Shown: positions 20,315 to 32,990, counted from the stretch's first letter. The stretch: 64,000 nt of DNA from Lasiodiplodia sp. COLG20 (GCA_009801085.1 VNWV01000004.1:186001-250000), one strand, 5' to 3'. Program-made: numbers and translations. Notes: generated from the letters alone by a model not told the origin.

Positions 20315-22364
20315 CTATATGATCGTCACTGTGATGGGTGTCTTCAACTCTCCAGTGCGAAAATGGTTCATATCTCGATCTGTACAGAATATTCCAAGAC
20401 GCACATGGGCCCCATGGACTATTGAAGATCGTCCAAGAACAAGATATATATCGTATCTACCGTCACTTTCCATTAGAAGTAGCTCAATGAAGACATTTTC
20501 CAGCCTTGGCAAGTTGTATGGCGTAAAACCATGTTTCCTGCGTAAAGTTTTCGTGCCATGGAATATCGGTGTTTTGCAATCGCACTCCTCTAGAACAGTA
20601 TCGATCTCGACGAACATGGTGCGGTCAGGATCATCCGACCCCGTCATTGGCCGTAGGCGGTATTGGAAGCTAGTTGAACTGGACCGCAAACGAGCAACAG
20701 TGATACGTCCCAGAAGAGTGATGTATCCGCCTTTCGTTTGGCCAAATGGGTTAAGCCCGGCCGCTCCACACTCACTTCTTAGGACTCTGGCATGAATTAT
20801 TCGACTGATATCAATAGAATCATCCACAGGCAAGAGGCAGCTAGAACGCAGGACCTTTCCGTTGATAGACGCCCAAGACCAGCTCGGTGGCCCTTCGCTA
20901 GCTGAACTAGTAGGCATCGGGGATGGATTACTCACGCACCAACAGAGGGAGGCTGGAAGAACCTCATCCCAATGTCCGGCAAGGTAGGTCCAGCCAGTAG
21001 CTTGGGATACTGCGCTAGCTATTCCACTGAATGCTGGAAGTCTATCTTTATCCTGAGTGAGGTTTCGCGAGGAATAATCGCTGACAAAGTCCATCCATTG
21101 GTTGATCCATGCGATCATTGGTGCAGGGAGGATACGTTCGCATCGTTCATTATCAGAACTCAAGGAGAGAAGCCGATTCAATCTTGGTGCAGGTCCCCCG
21201 TCGGTTCTGGTCCGCATTTGTGGCTTTTTTATATCACGATGAGGATGTATTCCTGACCAGCATTCCCACATCAGACCACAAGCTGAGTAATGAAGGGTCC
21301 GTTTCGACAATGCGGATTCTTGAAAGGCCCATCCACGTCGCGACAGGGCATTCAAATCATTGCTTAGTATGTCCGACCAAGTTGGAATCCTTTCGCAAAA
21401 GATGGTGTCGGGGCCTATGCTGTTTCTGAGGGGCTGGTAATTTGGGTGTGATCGGCCCAGAAAAGGAACAAAAGGGTTCTCGGAAGAGTCTGCAGCGATG
21501 GTGAAGCAGGCTCCTGCATAGTACTGCGCCATTTTCGAGGACTCTATCTCCCAGTCTGTTGATTCAGCTTTCATACCAGAACAACACCCATTGCATCTAG
21601 GTTTAGGTCCCTACCTCTAACATTGTCCTGCACAATACATAGTGCATCAATCCAGACCATCTTGATGCCAAAATGTTGTGAAACCGTCACAACATTCTTG
21701 AAAACGGGAGGAAGGTCCTCCCAGGAGATCCCTGTCTTCATTTTGTCCAAATTGCAAGACAGCGTTCTGAGATTCTTCTCAGGTTCTCCGCCCCAACAAT
21801 AAGAAAGTGCAATGTAGCTTCCAAATTCTCGTTGAGTTTCAATGAGCTTGACGTTGGACGACCCAATGTAAAGCAGGCGGCGAGGCAGCGGTGATAGGCT
21901 CTGACTTTCACAGCTCTCATGCCCGTTTACTCGAGCAGTGCAGTCTGCAAGGCAACTTCGAATGAAGTTGAACGAGTCTTCGTCATTATTCCTTTCCAGA
22001 GCATTATTCAGAGCTCTTGTAGTGGGTATAGATAAATTCCGGGAAGTGGTTTCTGTATGATGAAGTTAATCTGCGACGTTTGATTTGAGGGACAATTCAG
22101 TATACCTGAGGCGGTGTAGATGCAAAAAGACATTTCGATGGCTGGAAGATCCAATAAAAATGGAGAGCCCGCCTTAGGCCGATTGTAGAACAGACAGCCA
22201 TGCAAGGCCTTGTTCCGAGACTGTGCTTTTATCGTGTGACGTAAGAGATCGCATATCTGACAGTCGCCATCCGTTGTGTTCATTAGTAGTCGCAACTCTA
22301 GCACCTCTCGTTCGAAGCTCGGAGGTGGGTTGAGGTTATGACAGACCGGACACTGGCGTGGCAT
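20315..22364 (-). CDS. HET-domain protein, 649 aa, 3 exons
   Basis: Exons, in transcript order, are 22364-22106, 22052-21615 and 21567-20315. The ATG at 22364 gives MPRQCPVCHNLNPP, a Cys-rich start seen in many HET proteins; a longer frame upstream has no ATG. HET blocks are YIALSYCWGG near residue 166, MVWIDALCIVQDN about 60 residues later, and SSKMAQYYAGACFTIAADSS after the second splice junction. RRGWAFQESALSKRTLHYS follows. Both introns are short (53 and 47 nt), and joining them restores the conserved text exactly (for example NVR|AESTDWE). Role by family: allorecognition and cell-death control after hyphal fusion. No accessory effector domain is recognised at either end. Confidence 0.9.
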
Positions 22365-23072
22365 ATCTATGTTTCTACGAATCCCGAAGGGTTCTGTCAG
22401 TTTAGGGGAAGACACATTACATTGTGGTGCTGAGGTTACACGAACTGTGGGGCAGTCAAATCCATGCGACTTGCCACGTGAACTTGATATGTGGCTGCAT
22501 GGGGGTATATCTTGAGCTTAACAGATATTTAACACAAGACTCGTGAGTTTTGAACAGCGATAGCACCCAAATTTTGTCGTCTAAATCTGCCATAAATGTC
22601 CTCATTTTCGTCCAGACGAAGTCACGTGTAGATGGGAGCATCACGTGCCATTACTAACATATCTTCTAAAGAAGCCGTATTCGATCACATTGATCCGCTT
22701 ATAATATTGCTATAGATCCACAAACATGCCAGTTTCCGCAAGAACTGTATATAGTCCGTATCTCTACGGTGCGCCCAGAAAGCGTACAGAAAGTGTTTGT
22801 TTCTTCTTACCAGCGCTCAGGTCTGATTTCTAGAGATCAAAGACCACTAATGCTTCAGCAAAATCAGGGAACTAAAGTTTCTCCCATTGTCCTTGGTAAA
22901 TCTGACATGCGGTTTCTCTCAAATAGGTCCCAGCAACGGTCACAAAACCTCCGATGAAGAGCCTAGCAATTCCAGAAGCAGGGCCACATACAAGAACAGG
23001 CGGGAAAACGATACCGTTCTTGAAGTACCATAATACGGCGTTTTTTTTTTTTTTTTTTTGCTGGATATGAGT
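22365..23072. other. Intergenic region with a 19-base poly-T tract
   Basis: No gene seen. T-only run at 23041-23059, just beyond the 3' end of the Rieske gene. Confidence 0.4.
23041..23059. repeat. Poly-T homopolymer (19 nt)
   Basis: Uninterrupted T run, read as poly-A on the transcribed strand of the Rieske gene, 14 bp past its stop codon. It could be a templated A-tract in the 3' UTR or the scar of an old retrotransposed end. Confidence 0.8.
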
Positions 23073-24433
23073 CTACCAGGCCAACTCCGACCGTGCTACA
23101 CAGCTGTCCGCCTCCAATTTTGAGCAAAATGCCTCTTCTTCCTCTAGCTTACCCGTCTTCATCTGGCCGACAACCTTTGGTGTTGCAGGCCAGATCTCCA
23201 CCCCGCCCTGTTGTTCCTCTTTTCTCCGATGTTCCATGAGCTCCCTTCTTATAGAATCCTGGAAATGCAGTGGACCCTGTTCCCAGAAATACCTGAATTA
23301 GCGGTGAAATCAAGCATTTGAAGACATCACTTCTTACCTTTTCCTTGTCTGGATGAAATTCTCCATTTGTGTAAACTCCCGAGTTCAAGTTCCGTTGGGC
23401 ACCAATGCAGAGCTCCTTGTCTTCTTCCAAAACCTGTTTGTAGAACTCACACAGGTCGTTGAATTCCTTGTCTGTGGCGTTCTTATGGCGGTACACTTCA
23501 TTCTCAATCCTACTTGTTGTGGCTGTAACCGGTATCATCCGCTGTATGTAGAAGAAGTGCTCTCTGGAAAGTACCATTAGTAATCTTCAGTTCTTCACTG
23601 CACGGAAACAGAACTTACGTAACAGTCACCGACGTGCAAGGAGGGAAGAAAGTGATCGACCTCCGAAACCGGTTATCCTCCATATTCTTGTTGATAATCG
23701 TGTGCTCCAAACACCCCCTCGCCGGTTCGACGCGGTACTTGCTCACATCCGACACCCCCGCAATGAGTGGATGCGACGTCGGACAGTGGTAGCACTCGTT
23801 GTAATTCTCAACCAACCCCTTCCAATTCGCATCGAGTTCCATATCCCACACGTGATCGAACTTGAACTCGTCCTCGAAATCAAACTCCTTCAAGATCGGC
23901 TTCTCATCCGCGCCCTTGAACTCCTCCTCCCACTTCACATCCGGCTCGCCCGCCTGCAAATTCACCCACACGAACCCGACCTTGTCAACATGCACGTGTA
24001 TCGGCAGGAGGCCGTGCTGGCTCTTGTCAAACCCCGGCACCGTATCGAACCGCGGCGCCTTCGCCAAGTTCCCACGCAGCCCGTACGACCAGCCGTGGTA
24101 CTTGCAGCTCAGCACGCGCGCCGTGCCCGCCTCGCTCTGCACGATCGGGTACGCGCGGTGGCGACAGACGTTGTGGAAGCCATTCACGTTGCCGTCGCGG
24201 TCGCGCACGACGAAGAACGAGAACCCGGCGTAGGTGAAGGAGACGAAGTCACCGGGTTGCTTGAGTCGGATCGAGTGCGTGAGGAGGATCCATTTGCGCG
24301 AGAAGATGGCGCGGCGCTCGAGCTGGTAAAGGCTGTCGGAGCGGTACCAGGATGCGGGCAGGCCGCGGGATGGTGGTGGCGTTTTGGTGTTTTGCTGGTC
24401 GGCTGAAGACCAGTAGTTGAAGAGGCGCCACAT
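23073..24433 (-). CDS. Rieske [2Fe-2S] non-haem iron oxygenase (choline monooxygenase-like), 414 aa, 3 exons
   Basis: Exons, in transcript order, are 24433-23619, 23563-23338 and 23276-23073. Residues 90-113 hold the Rieske cluster ligands as Cys90-Arg-His92 and Cys110-x2-His113, with exactly 17 residues between. The mononuclear iron site follows as Glu213, His216 and His221 in [10 protein letters not shown]. This is the layout of ring-hydroxylating and choline-monooxygenase-type alpha subunits, which need a separate reductase; none is adjacent. The ATG at 24433 ([10 protein letters not shown]) is the first in frame. Splicing to the third exon restores a family-typical end ([17 protein letters not shown], then VEIWPATP). 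A C-terminal segment of about 40 residues beyond that is unusual. Substrate unknown. Confidence 0.88.
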
Positions 24434-25401
24434 CTGGAACTGGGGCGGTGCTGCGCCAAGTAGGGAACTTCCGAGTTTGGAGGACACCTTGATCGAAAGG
24501 GTGATGGTGTGCAACAAGCTTCTTCATTGAGAATCTTGGTTATAAGCTATGGTGATAAGTTCCGTTATCAAGGGTGGGGTTGCCGTTGTATCGTGGGGTG
24601 TTGTGGATCATTCATATCACTCACTTTATCTATTCGTCTCCACTCTGTCTCCGCATCTCCGCTTGACTCCAGTCAACCCCACCTTAATGTTCGTTTGTCA
24701 GCGATTGAAGGCAAAAGTATCATCATTCGACCTCATGCTCCTCGGAGATATTGGATGAAGCTTGACAAGCTCTCGAAACCCAATCAGGAAGTTCTATCCG
24801 CAGTCACACCAGCTTCCGGACTTGGGAAAATAATAGTTGCCTTCGACTCTCGGCCCCTCAGTGATTCGCACAGGACTTGCTCGCTCATGTTCTGCGGAGG
24901 ATAGTATATTCTATTCACGTAAGAAGCGTCCTATGCAAAATCAGCATTCTACAAGCATGGCTGGATGTGATGGTAGCTTAGTAATATTTTATTGTTGTTT
25001 GAAGCCCTTTTCGGTGATTTTAGTACACTCCCATCAGCTTACACGTCTCTAACCCCACTAAACGACCGTTATTTGATGTTTGATAGTAGCTGAGGATTCC
25101 CATCGGCTGCGAAGCCTCCCAGTAATCTATGAACCCTTCACCTCTCCCTTAATCGAAAGGCCCAGCAACCGAATGAAGCAAGCAATCCCTCTAACCAACT
25201 TTTCGCCCGGGAGTAAGGCTAAGCCAAAATGCCCATTCGTAGTATGCCTCCCAGTCTTTTTTCAAACGCCAACGCCCGAACGCGCATGCTCGGATATCGC
25301 AAATCCCCAGCAAACTCCAAGTTCCCAATCCCAAAGCCAAAGTGCAGGTAAGCAAGAAAGCAGGAAGAAAGAAAAGAATGCAAGCAAGCCAGAGAAACCC
25401 A
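24434..25401. other. Spacer between the Rieske promoter and the remodeller 3' end
   Basis: Promoter of the minus-strand Rieske gene on the left, 3' UTR of the minus-strand remodeller on the right. Open frames here lack any recognisable motif. Confidence 0.4.
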
Positions 25402-28400
25402 TCAAGCACTGGGACCAGCACCGCCAGCCCGTCCCTGCTGCGCCCGCGCCAAGTACCCGCTCAACGCCGCCGCAACCTGAGCATCATCATGTTCTTCAGA
25501 ACTAGGACCCGTACCACCACCCATCGAAGTCGCTGGAGTAGCATACCCATTACTTCGCAGAACCTGCACTGGCGGTGGCGGCGGCTGTGCGTTCGCCCTC
25601 GCGGAAATGGAGTTCATCGCCGCCTGCTGACTCGGCAAGACATGGCTCGGCAAGACATGGCGCTGCTGCTGCTGCTGCGCACCACCACTACTTTCTCCCT
25701 GCCTCTGTTGTCGTTGTCCTTGCTGTCCCTGCTGATTCTGTTGCTGTTGTTGCTGCTGAAACGCAAGCTGCTCCCTATGCACCTGCGTCGCATACTGCGC
25801 CGCCTGCAGCGCCGGGAGGCCCGCGCCCCTGTGCTCCATCTCCGCCTGCTGCTTCTTCTTCTGGACCAGATTGCCCTTGACGCCGCGCAGGTACTTGACG
25901 GCGAGCTCGACGAGGTGGCGCGGTTCGGCGCTGTGTTTGAGCGCCTGCAGCATCTCGCGGACCTGCGTCTCGGAGCCGATGTGCGGGCAGGTGCGCCCGG
26001 CGCCGAAGTGCGCGAGTCCGCACAGGTTGCAGTGCTCGACGCCCGTGAGCTTGAGCGGGCAGGCGCCGACGAGGTGGGTGCGCGTGCAGGCCGGGCAGCG
26101 CCGCACGTGGCCGGCGGGAACCGGCAGGTCCGAAGGGTAGCCCGGCGGGAATTGCGGTTCGGGGACGCGTTGGAACTTTGAGACTGCAAGGAAAAGAAGA
26201 TTGGCTAGTTAGAAAGAAGGACTGGAAGGGAAAAACAAAAAGCGCAGCCGTGCTCGTTGGGTTATTGATGGTACAATTGGAGAAGAGGGCATTGCGGGCA
26301 CTAAGTAAATGACTAGTCTCTTGATTGATTTTTTCGGGTGGGCGTCTGTGTGCGAGGGGACGCCTTCTGCTTTGTGGTTGAGGTGTTTAATGCCGAGGCC
26401 CTTTTCTCAGCAAGTGCTTCGCGAACCGCAGCCTCGAGTTTCTGGTGGAGCTGTGGCGTCAAGGCCACGCCACGCATTCTGACCCGATCACGAGCAGCGG
26501 CCATGGCTTTGTTGAAAGCAGACGAAAAGGCACTATTAGACTCACCAGTGGGGCCGGCGCGTGGCTTGCGTTGTTTTTGAGACGCTGGGCCGGCTACAGC
26601 CAGGCCAGAGACCTTGCCATCAGGAGCTGGCGCAAGCTCGCTAACGTCAACCTGGTCATCTGGGGCAAGACTTTCCTCATCGTCGCTCCCGTCAGCTTGG
26701 AAGTCTGTGTCGCTGTCACTCTCTCCGCGACGTCGAGGACGGCTGCGAGGTTTGGCGGGAGAGCCTTCGGCGGCATCAGCACCATCCTGGCGATCGTTGT
26801 AGTCGACGAGCTAGAAAACGTCAGTATTAACCAGCAAAGGGGAATGGAATACTTACACCGCGAGCACGTTTTCCGCGACCAAGCGCCTGTGCCTTCGCCG
26901 CAGCCTCGGCTGCAGCCGCCTTTTCACGTTCCTGAAGAATTTTGTCCCAAACCGACGGGTCAGGCGGGGCTTCCTGTTCGTCGCCGGTAGGAAGCGTATC
27001 CTCCAAAGAACCGGCGTCGTTGGCCCAAACACGAGCAAAGCTGAACTGCGTCTCTGCTGAGGCGTCCATACCGGTCTTCGTATCCTCGATTTGACTGCGA
27101 TCCAACAGCTGCTCAATGGAGTTGTGGTCATACTTGATGTCATGGTTTTCATTGTCAGAGAACAGCTCGGCAGCACCGTGTCGAAGGACAGACTCGACGT
27201 CCTTATCCTCAATGTCCTCATCATCCAAGGATTCCACCACGACGTGATCCAAAGCCATCTTCTTGCGTCCAATCTGGACAATCTTTTCCTCTGCACTGGA
27301 GCGAGTCATCAGCTGGAAGCACAGGACCTTCTTCTTTTGGCCGATTCGATGGGCACGGGAAAGAGCTTGAATGTCCTGATGAGGGTTGAAGTCAGGGTCT
27401 AGGATGATAACTGTGTCGGCAGTCGCTAAGTTGATACCAACACCACCAGCGCGGGTAGACAGCAGGAATGCGAACAAAGGCGAGTCAGGAGCGTTGAACT
27501 CGTCAATGCGCTTCTGCTTCTCCAGAGAGCCGATAGTGCCGTCAAGTCGGCGGTAGCCCATTTCCAAACCATCCAGGAAATCTTCAATAATGTCGAGCAT
27601 GTCGAGGAACTGACTGAAAATAAGCACGCGGTGTCCCCGCTCTTTGAGCTTAGGAAGCATTAGCTCAAGAAAGTGGAGTTTTGCTGATGCCTCAACCAAG
27701 TTCCGGTGCGAGATTGCAGCAACGTCCGTCCTCTCCTCAATTTCCTGGCTGTAGATGAAGGGATGGCAGAGGCACTTCCGTAGCTGCATCAGGATATTGC
27801 TTAGATTTGACCGCTCGTTCGGCTTAAGTTGGCGATCTGTAGAGAAAAGCGCCTTTAGAAGCTCCGGGTTCTTCGCCAGGATTGACTTGTAAAGTTTCTT
27901 CTGAAGGACACTCATGGAAAGAGGCACGATGATTTGGGCCATCGGAGGCAAGAAGGTAAGCACCTGCGCCTTCGTACGGCGGAGGATGTATGGGCGGATC
28001 AGGTCGTGAAGCTTGATGATCTTTTCTTTCGTCATTTCCTCGTACTCTTCCTCAAGTTGGGCGGCGTCGATATCGTCGTCAAGGAATTGTATGAGGTTGA
28101 AGAGCTCACGGGCATTATTCTGTAGAGGGGTACCGGTAAGTAGAAGACGGAAAGGAATCTTAAGAGCATTTAAGGCGTTGTAGAGTATGCTGTTGTCGTT
28201 CTTCAGGCGTTGGCCCTCGTCAACGATGAGGCCGGCCCAATTGACGCTCTTGAGGAACTTCCGACAACTGTCGTCAGCAGCAGCATCGTAGGAGGTTACG
28301 ACGATGTGGCAACAAAGACTCTTCTTGCCCTCTGGAAACATCTCATACTGGTACGCCATGTTCCGCGCTTGAGATGAGCCGAAATACGTAACAACACGGA

Positions 28401-30911
28401 GTGAAGGGGCCCAGTGCTTGATTTCTCGTCTCCAGTTCGCGCAAGTTGAGTTCGGAACCACAACCAGGAATGGGAAACAGCTGTGATCCTGGATCAAAGT
28501 AGCCAAGAAGGCGATGACTTGGATAGTCTTCCCCAGACCCATCTCATCAGCGAGGATGCCGTTCTTCTTAGAGTACCACTGATAATAAAGCCAGTTAAGA
28601 CCATCGATTTGGTACTTCATTAGTTCCATACCCGACTGGAGGATATCGGGCTGCTTCGACTTCTCAAGCTTGGCGAATGGCTGGGAACGAGCTTTCTCGA
28701 GGCGAACTTGCAGAGGACCTTTCTTTGGAGCGTTGGTGTAGCGACCCAGGACCCAGTCGTTATATGCTGTGACAAAATCGGTCCAGCGGTCACCATCTTC
28801 AGGAACAGGCACTTTCTCCCAGACGGCGTCTTCGTACCCAAGGCCCTTGTATTTGATGAGAGCTTGGTCAACCTCTTTGATACGTGCCTTGTCGATTTCC
28901 TCGCTAAGAATCTCGACGATGCTAGTGTATTTGACGTCCAAGACAATATCGATCCGGAGGTATTCTTCGGGGATTGCGTCTTCCGTCCTCATCTTAGGGC
29001 CGGCGTCCTTCTTATAGAACGCTTTACGCATAGTGACGTTGGTCACCCCCCAGGTCCAAGCTCCTGGCATCCAAGATGCACGGAAGTAGGACAGCTTGTC
29101 CCACTTGACAAGATACGCCTTGTCATCCTCATACACATTCTCGCAGGACGTGCCGGCAATGTAGTTCTCCTCGTCAACCGGCTTCCAGGCAATCAATCCG
29201 GAGACCTTTGCCGGCATCTCTAAGCATTCCTTGCATTGCCAGGTCTGCAAATACTCAGAATACCTACGCTCGGCAGTTTCTTCCTCATCTTCCTCGATAT
29301 CCATGTGATGAGGTGATTTTGGAGGGAGATGATAGAAGTGAAATCCACGCCAGCAGGATGAGCAGCGGAAAAGAATGCTGAACCGGTTGTTGATAAGATT
29401 CGGGCCCACGTCGGTGATCGGATCTTCTCCATCATTCTCCTCGCGCTCGCGTTGTTCTTGCATAGCCGTCTTACGCTGGCGGAAAGCGGTACAAGACTTG
29501 CCCGTCTCTTTGCAGACTTGGCACCTGCCCAGGTCGGGCGCGAGCATGTCCTTCTTGTGGTGAGCGTTGATGCAACGACGGCATTGGAGGACAAAGTTGT
29601 CATCAGCCACTTTTGTCACCAGATGCTCGCGGCCGGTACGATGACCGAGGCAGCCCTTGTGGTATGCCAGTACGCAGCCCTGGCAGTAGATAAGAGGTCC
29701 AACGGTGGTACCATCGCCGCAAGTATCGCACTGCTGGATGTGCCAATTGCGGAAAGGATCATTGCGGGGAAGTTCTTGGAATACCTCACGCGCACCGGTC
29801 GCCTTTGGCGCAGCCGGACGTTTAGGTTCATCGGCGCGGAAAATCTCCAGGTCAATGGCCACCTCTTCCATGTTGTCTTGATGGCGGGTAGCTCGATCTG
29901 AGCGGCGGGTTCCAGTTCGGGGCATCTTGGACGAGAGTTCTGCATCCGAACCACGCTTCCTCTTCCGGCGCGGTAGGACGTCTGACTGTATGAGTGCATA
30001 TGGGTCCGAGTCAGAATCACCCTCGTCGCTTTCATCTTCCGACTCTCGCAGCTGGTACGCTCGTCGAGTGAGCCGGGTTGCCGGGCGAGAGGCTCGCTTT
30101 GGCATCTGGCGGGTGCGCGTGCTCCGCCTCACCCGCGGACCACTATCGTCGCTATCCTCCTCCGTCTCGTCCTCCTCCTCATCCTCGTCGCTGGATGCCA
30201 ATGTAATTGCACTGTTTCTGCGGCTGGTCCGGCGGAAAGGCTTGCTGAACCTCATGCCCCTCTTGCCGCGTCGTTGGCTACGACCTGGTGTGACACTGTC
30301 CTCGACACCTTCGTGGTCAATTGTCAGCATCAATCTCATGTCGCTTGTCAACTCGTCCTCTGAAGTTGATGGATCTGGGTGTTGCTGATAGTGTTCAAGA
30401 GCTGTGGGGCCGTTATCCAATTCCAAGAGTCGTTCAAACGGTATCTGAGGTAGATGATCAGTAGGTGAGAAGAAGAGGAGGTGGAGGAGGAGAGGATTGA
30501 AGATTGGTGTTCAGCAAATAGGATATAGACATTCAGAGCAAGTGCAGCAGCAATTGAACTCCAGTGCGGCAAATTATGCAGGAGCAGTCGATAGGCTCAA
30601 AAATGATCCTGCCACGTGCCGTTATTTTCAATGGGCAAACACTTGATGAACCCACTCACCCTCTCTGTATGTGTGTCCATGAACATTACCGTGTACTCGA
30701 GCGAGTCCACATCTTCATGCTCTTTTAGCACCTTGTAGACCTCGTATGAATCCTCCACATACTCATATTCATCCGCATCGGATATCGGCGACGGTACGAC
30801 TCGAAGCATGTATGCTTTGGGCGCTGGTGTGCTAGCAGATGCGCTTCGTGATCTTGATGGAGAAGATGGGTCTGCAATGGACACAACCTCCGCCTCGGAA
30901 TCGTCCGACAT
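25402..30911 (-). CDS. mit1: Mit1/CHD3-type SNF2 chromatin remodeller with PHD fingers and C-terminal zinc finger, 1628 aa, 4 exons
   Basis: Exons, in transcript order, are 30911-30660, 30444-26857, 26810-26546 and 26183-25402. In fission yeast Mit1 is the ATPase of SHREC, which positions nucleosomes for heterochromatin silencing. Order: acidic, Arg-rich N-terminus; PHD-like zinc region near residues 320-500 (CDTCGDG, CQGC, CRRC, CQVC, CSSC, CKEC); degenerate chromo-like region; SNF2 ATPase with DEMGLGKT near 713 and DEGQ near 822 in place of DEAH; helicase C-lobe (LLSTRAGGVGINL, RAHRIGQ); acidic linker; C-terminal zinc finger from Cys1398 (RRCPACTRTHLVGACPLKL, HCNLCGLAHFG); then a Gln-rich tail. 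The last intron (26184-26545, GTGAGT donor, CTAAC branch) is itself open, so its retention gives an alternative end at 26313. It shares a 429-bp promoter with the gene at 31341. Symbol given by resemblance. Confidence 0.9.
25631..25660 (-). repeat. 15-bp tandem duplication in the remodeller tail
   Basis: Two perfect copies of CTCGGCAAGACATGG, coding for HVLPS twice in the Gln-rich tail. In-frame and likely tolerated length variation. Confidence 0.8.
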
Positions 30912-31340
30912 GGCGGATTATTATAGGCGTCGAGACCGCGCAGTGTTCGTGCGCGTCAAGGACTACTTGGAAGACGTTCTTGACGTGACCGGAGGAACGG
31001 GCGGCGGAACGAGACTCGGAGCGATAGGGCGAGCTAGCTGCGGGTGCCCGGAGTGGTTTGCATGGAGAAGGTGCGCTTCGAGTGGTAAAGGGGGCTGTTG
31101 CGATCGGCTTCTCAATTGGTGTTTGGGTGGTGAGTGAACTCGGGCAGCGAAAGGTTATGGTTAGACGTGGAATTAACGCGGAGTAGGAAGACGCGTCGCG
31201 GCCACGACTTTCACGAAAGCGAGCTATGAGGTCGGCAGATCGCCGCAGCTGCATCATCACCCGCTACATTTTCTCCGACATCTCCGTCGCTCGCTCGTCA
31301 CTTGTCGCACGCTGCACGAAGCGCTTGTACTCCATGCGCA
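30912..31340. promoter_or_regulatory. Bidirectional promoter between the remodeller and mitochondrial rRNA methyltransferase
   Basis: 429 bp between two divergent start codons. No TATA box is evident, which fits housekeeping genes. Confidence 0.5.
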
Positions 31341-32990
31341 ATGCTTTCGCCTGCCTTCCGGAGCTGCCAGGCCGGGTCGCGCGAGCTCCTTCAATGTCTC
31401 CCAACGTCGCAATGCTGCCGCGCAATTTCGACAAATTCCGCAATCGCCCGCGGTTTGCGCGAGACATCTGCCGCTGACCGCCGCTATCCTGGGAACAAAA
31501 GGCGCCCACTGTTCCGGCAGGAACTTGCCGCATATGATAGAAAACATAATAAGGAATTGAAAGCGGAAAGGCAACGGGAAAGGAGGGACTCTCTTGAGAT
31601 GCGCAGCGTCCACGATCGTGAAGCAGAGTTTGAAGAGGCAATAAAGCTGGATGAGCGACAGACGCGCCGATATTCAGGTTGGTACGGTCTTTAGGCGTCC
31701 TGCGCATTTTAGTATTTACTGACATTTGCAAAAGAGCCCCAGGCAGAGAGTCGAGTCGAAAAAGTTCGAAACGAGAAAGGTCCAATATCTGTGCCATACA
31801 CGACGGCCGCGTCCCAATTCATATACGGAGTCTCCGCTGTGCAAGCAGCTCTCATAGCCCGAAGGAGAAAATACTACAAATTATATATCCACGAACGGGC
31901 TATTCGACGAGCGGGGGCTCTCAGACCGGAACGAAATAATACAACAGATGCGAGGATATTGAAGAAAGAAGCCGCCCCGGAGACACTGGATGATCTGGCG
32001 GCGAAGATCCCTAAACTTCAGGTCAAAATGGTGGACGATAGCTTCTTGCCTGTCATGGACAAAATGAGCGACGGCAGACCTCACAACGTACTTTGATATG
32101 CCCTTAAGACCAACGAAGACCTACTAACATGCCAACAGGGCGTAGTTCTCGAAGCATCACCGCTCCCCGCCCTTCCCGTAAAGAACTTACGGCCTTCTAA
32201 TCGAACTCGTCCCTGGTTTGATTTCGACCTCGAACCTCAACGTCGCGAAGAAGCCAGAATCAACGGCACCAAAAACCGCCTTCCCTACAACAGCCACGGG
32301 TGGCGGTACCCTTTCGTCCTCTTCCTCGACGGCATCGTCGACCAGGGAAACCTGGGCGCCATCATCCGGTCCGCGTACTACCTTGGCGTCGACGCCGTGG
32401 CCGTGACGAAGCGCGCCACTGCCCCGCTCGACGCCGTCGCCATCAAAGCATCCTCGGGCGCCGCCGAGGCGATGCCGCTCTTCACCGTCAGCAACCCGCT
32501 GGCCTTCCTGACGCGCAGCACGATCCACGGGTGGCGCGTGTACGCCGCTGATGCGCCGCCGCCGCCCGCCGACAACTTCAACGTCACGTCAGACCACTAC
32601 AGGCGCGCGCTCGACCCCGATAACACGTCGCCGGTCATCACCTACACGCGCCCCAACAGCCTGCAAGTCCTGCACCATAGCCACGCCCCGCTCATCTCCC
32701 ACCCCTCCATCCTTATGCTTGGTGGCGAGAGCGCCGGCTTTCGCCAGAGCATCCGCGCGAAGGCCAATTACCTCGTCGGCGTCCGCGGCACCCGCGGCCT
32801 CGAGGTTGGCGTTGACAGCTTGAACGTCAGCGTTGCCGCCGCCCTGATCATGCTCGAGATGGTGCGGAAGCCGACAAAGTTGGCGACCGATGTGCAGGAC
32901 ATTTTGAAGAAGGAGTTCATGGTGGCGCAGAGAGTGCAGAAGCCGGAAAACTTCGATGACCAGGTGAAGAATGATGAGCTGCTGTTCTAG
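31341..32990 (+). CDS. mrm1: Mitochondrial SpoU-type rRNA 2'-O-ribose methyltransferase (Mrm1-like), 513 aa, 3 exons
   Basis: Exons 31341-31677, 31735-32087 and 32139-32990. Yeast Mrm1 2'-O-methylates a guanosine in the peptidyl-transferase loop of the mitochondrial large rRNA. The N-terminus is a plausible mitochondrial presequence (CRAISTNSAIARGLRE). A substrate-binding domain begins at FIYGVSAVQAALIARRRKY. The three SPOUT motifs are intact: LDGIVDQGNLGAIIRSAYYL, then ILMLGGESAGFRQSI, then LEVGVDSLNVSVAAALIM, which form the knotted SAM-binding site. Both introns are short (57 and 51 nt) with TACTGAC and TACTAAC branch sites. The start at 31341 is the first ATG of the presequence frame. A basic region after the presequence is typical of fungal homologues. 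Confidence 0.9.
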
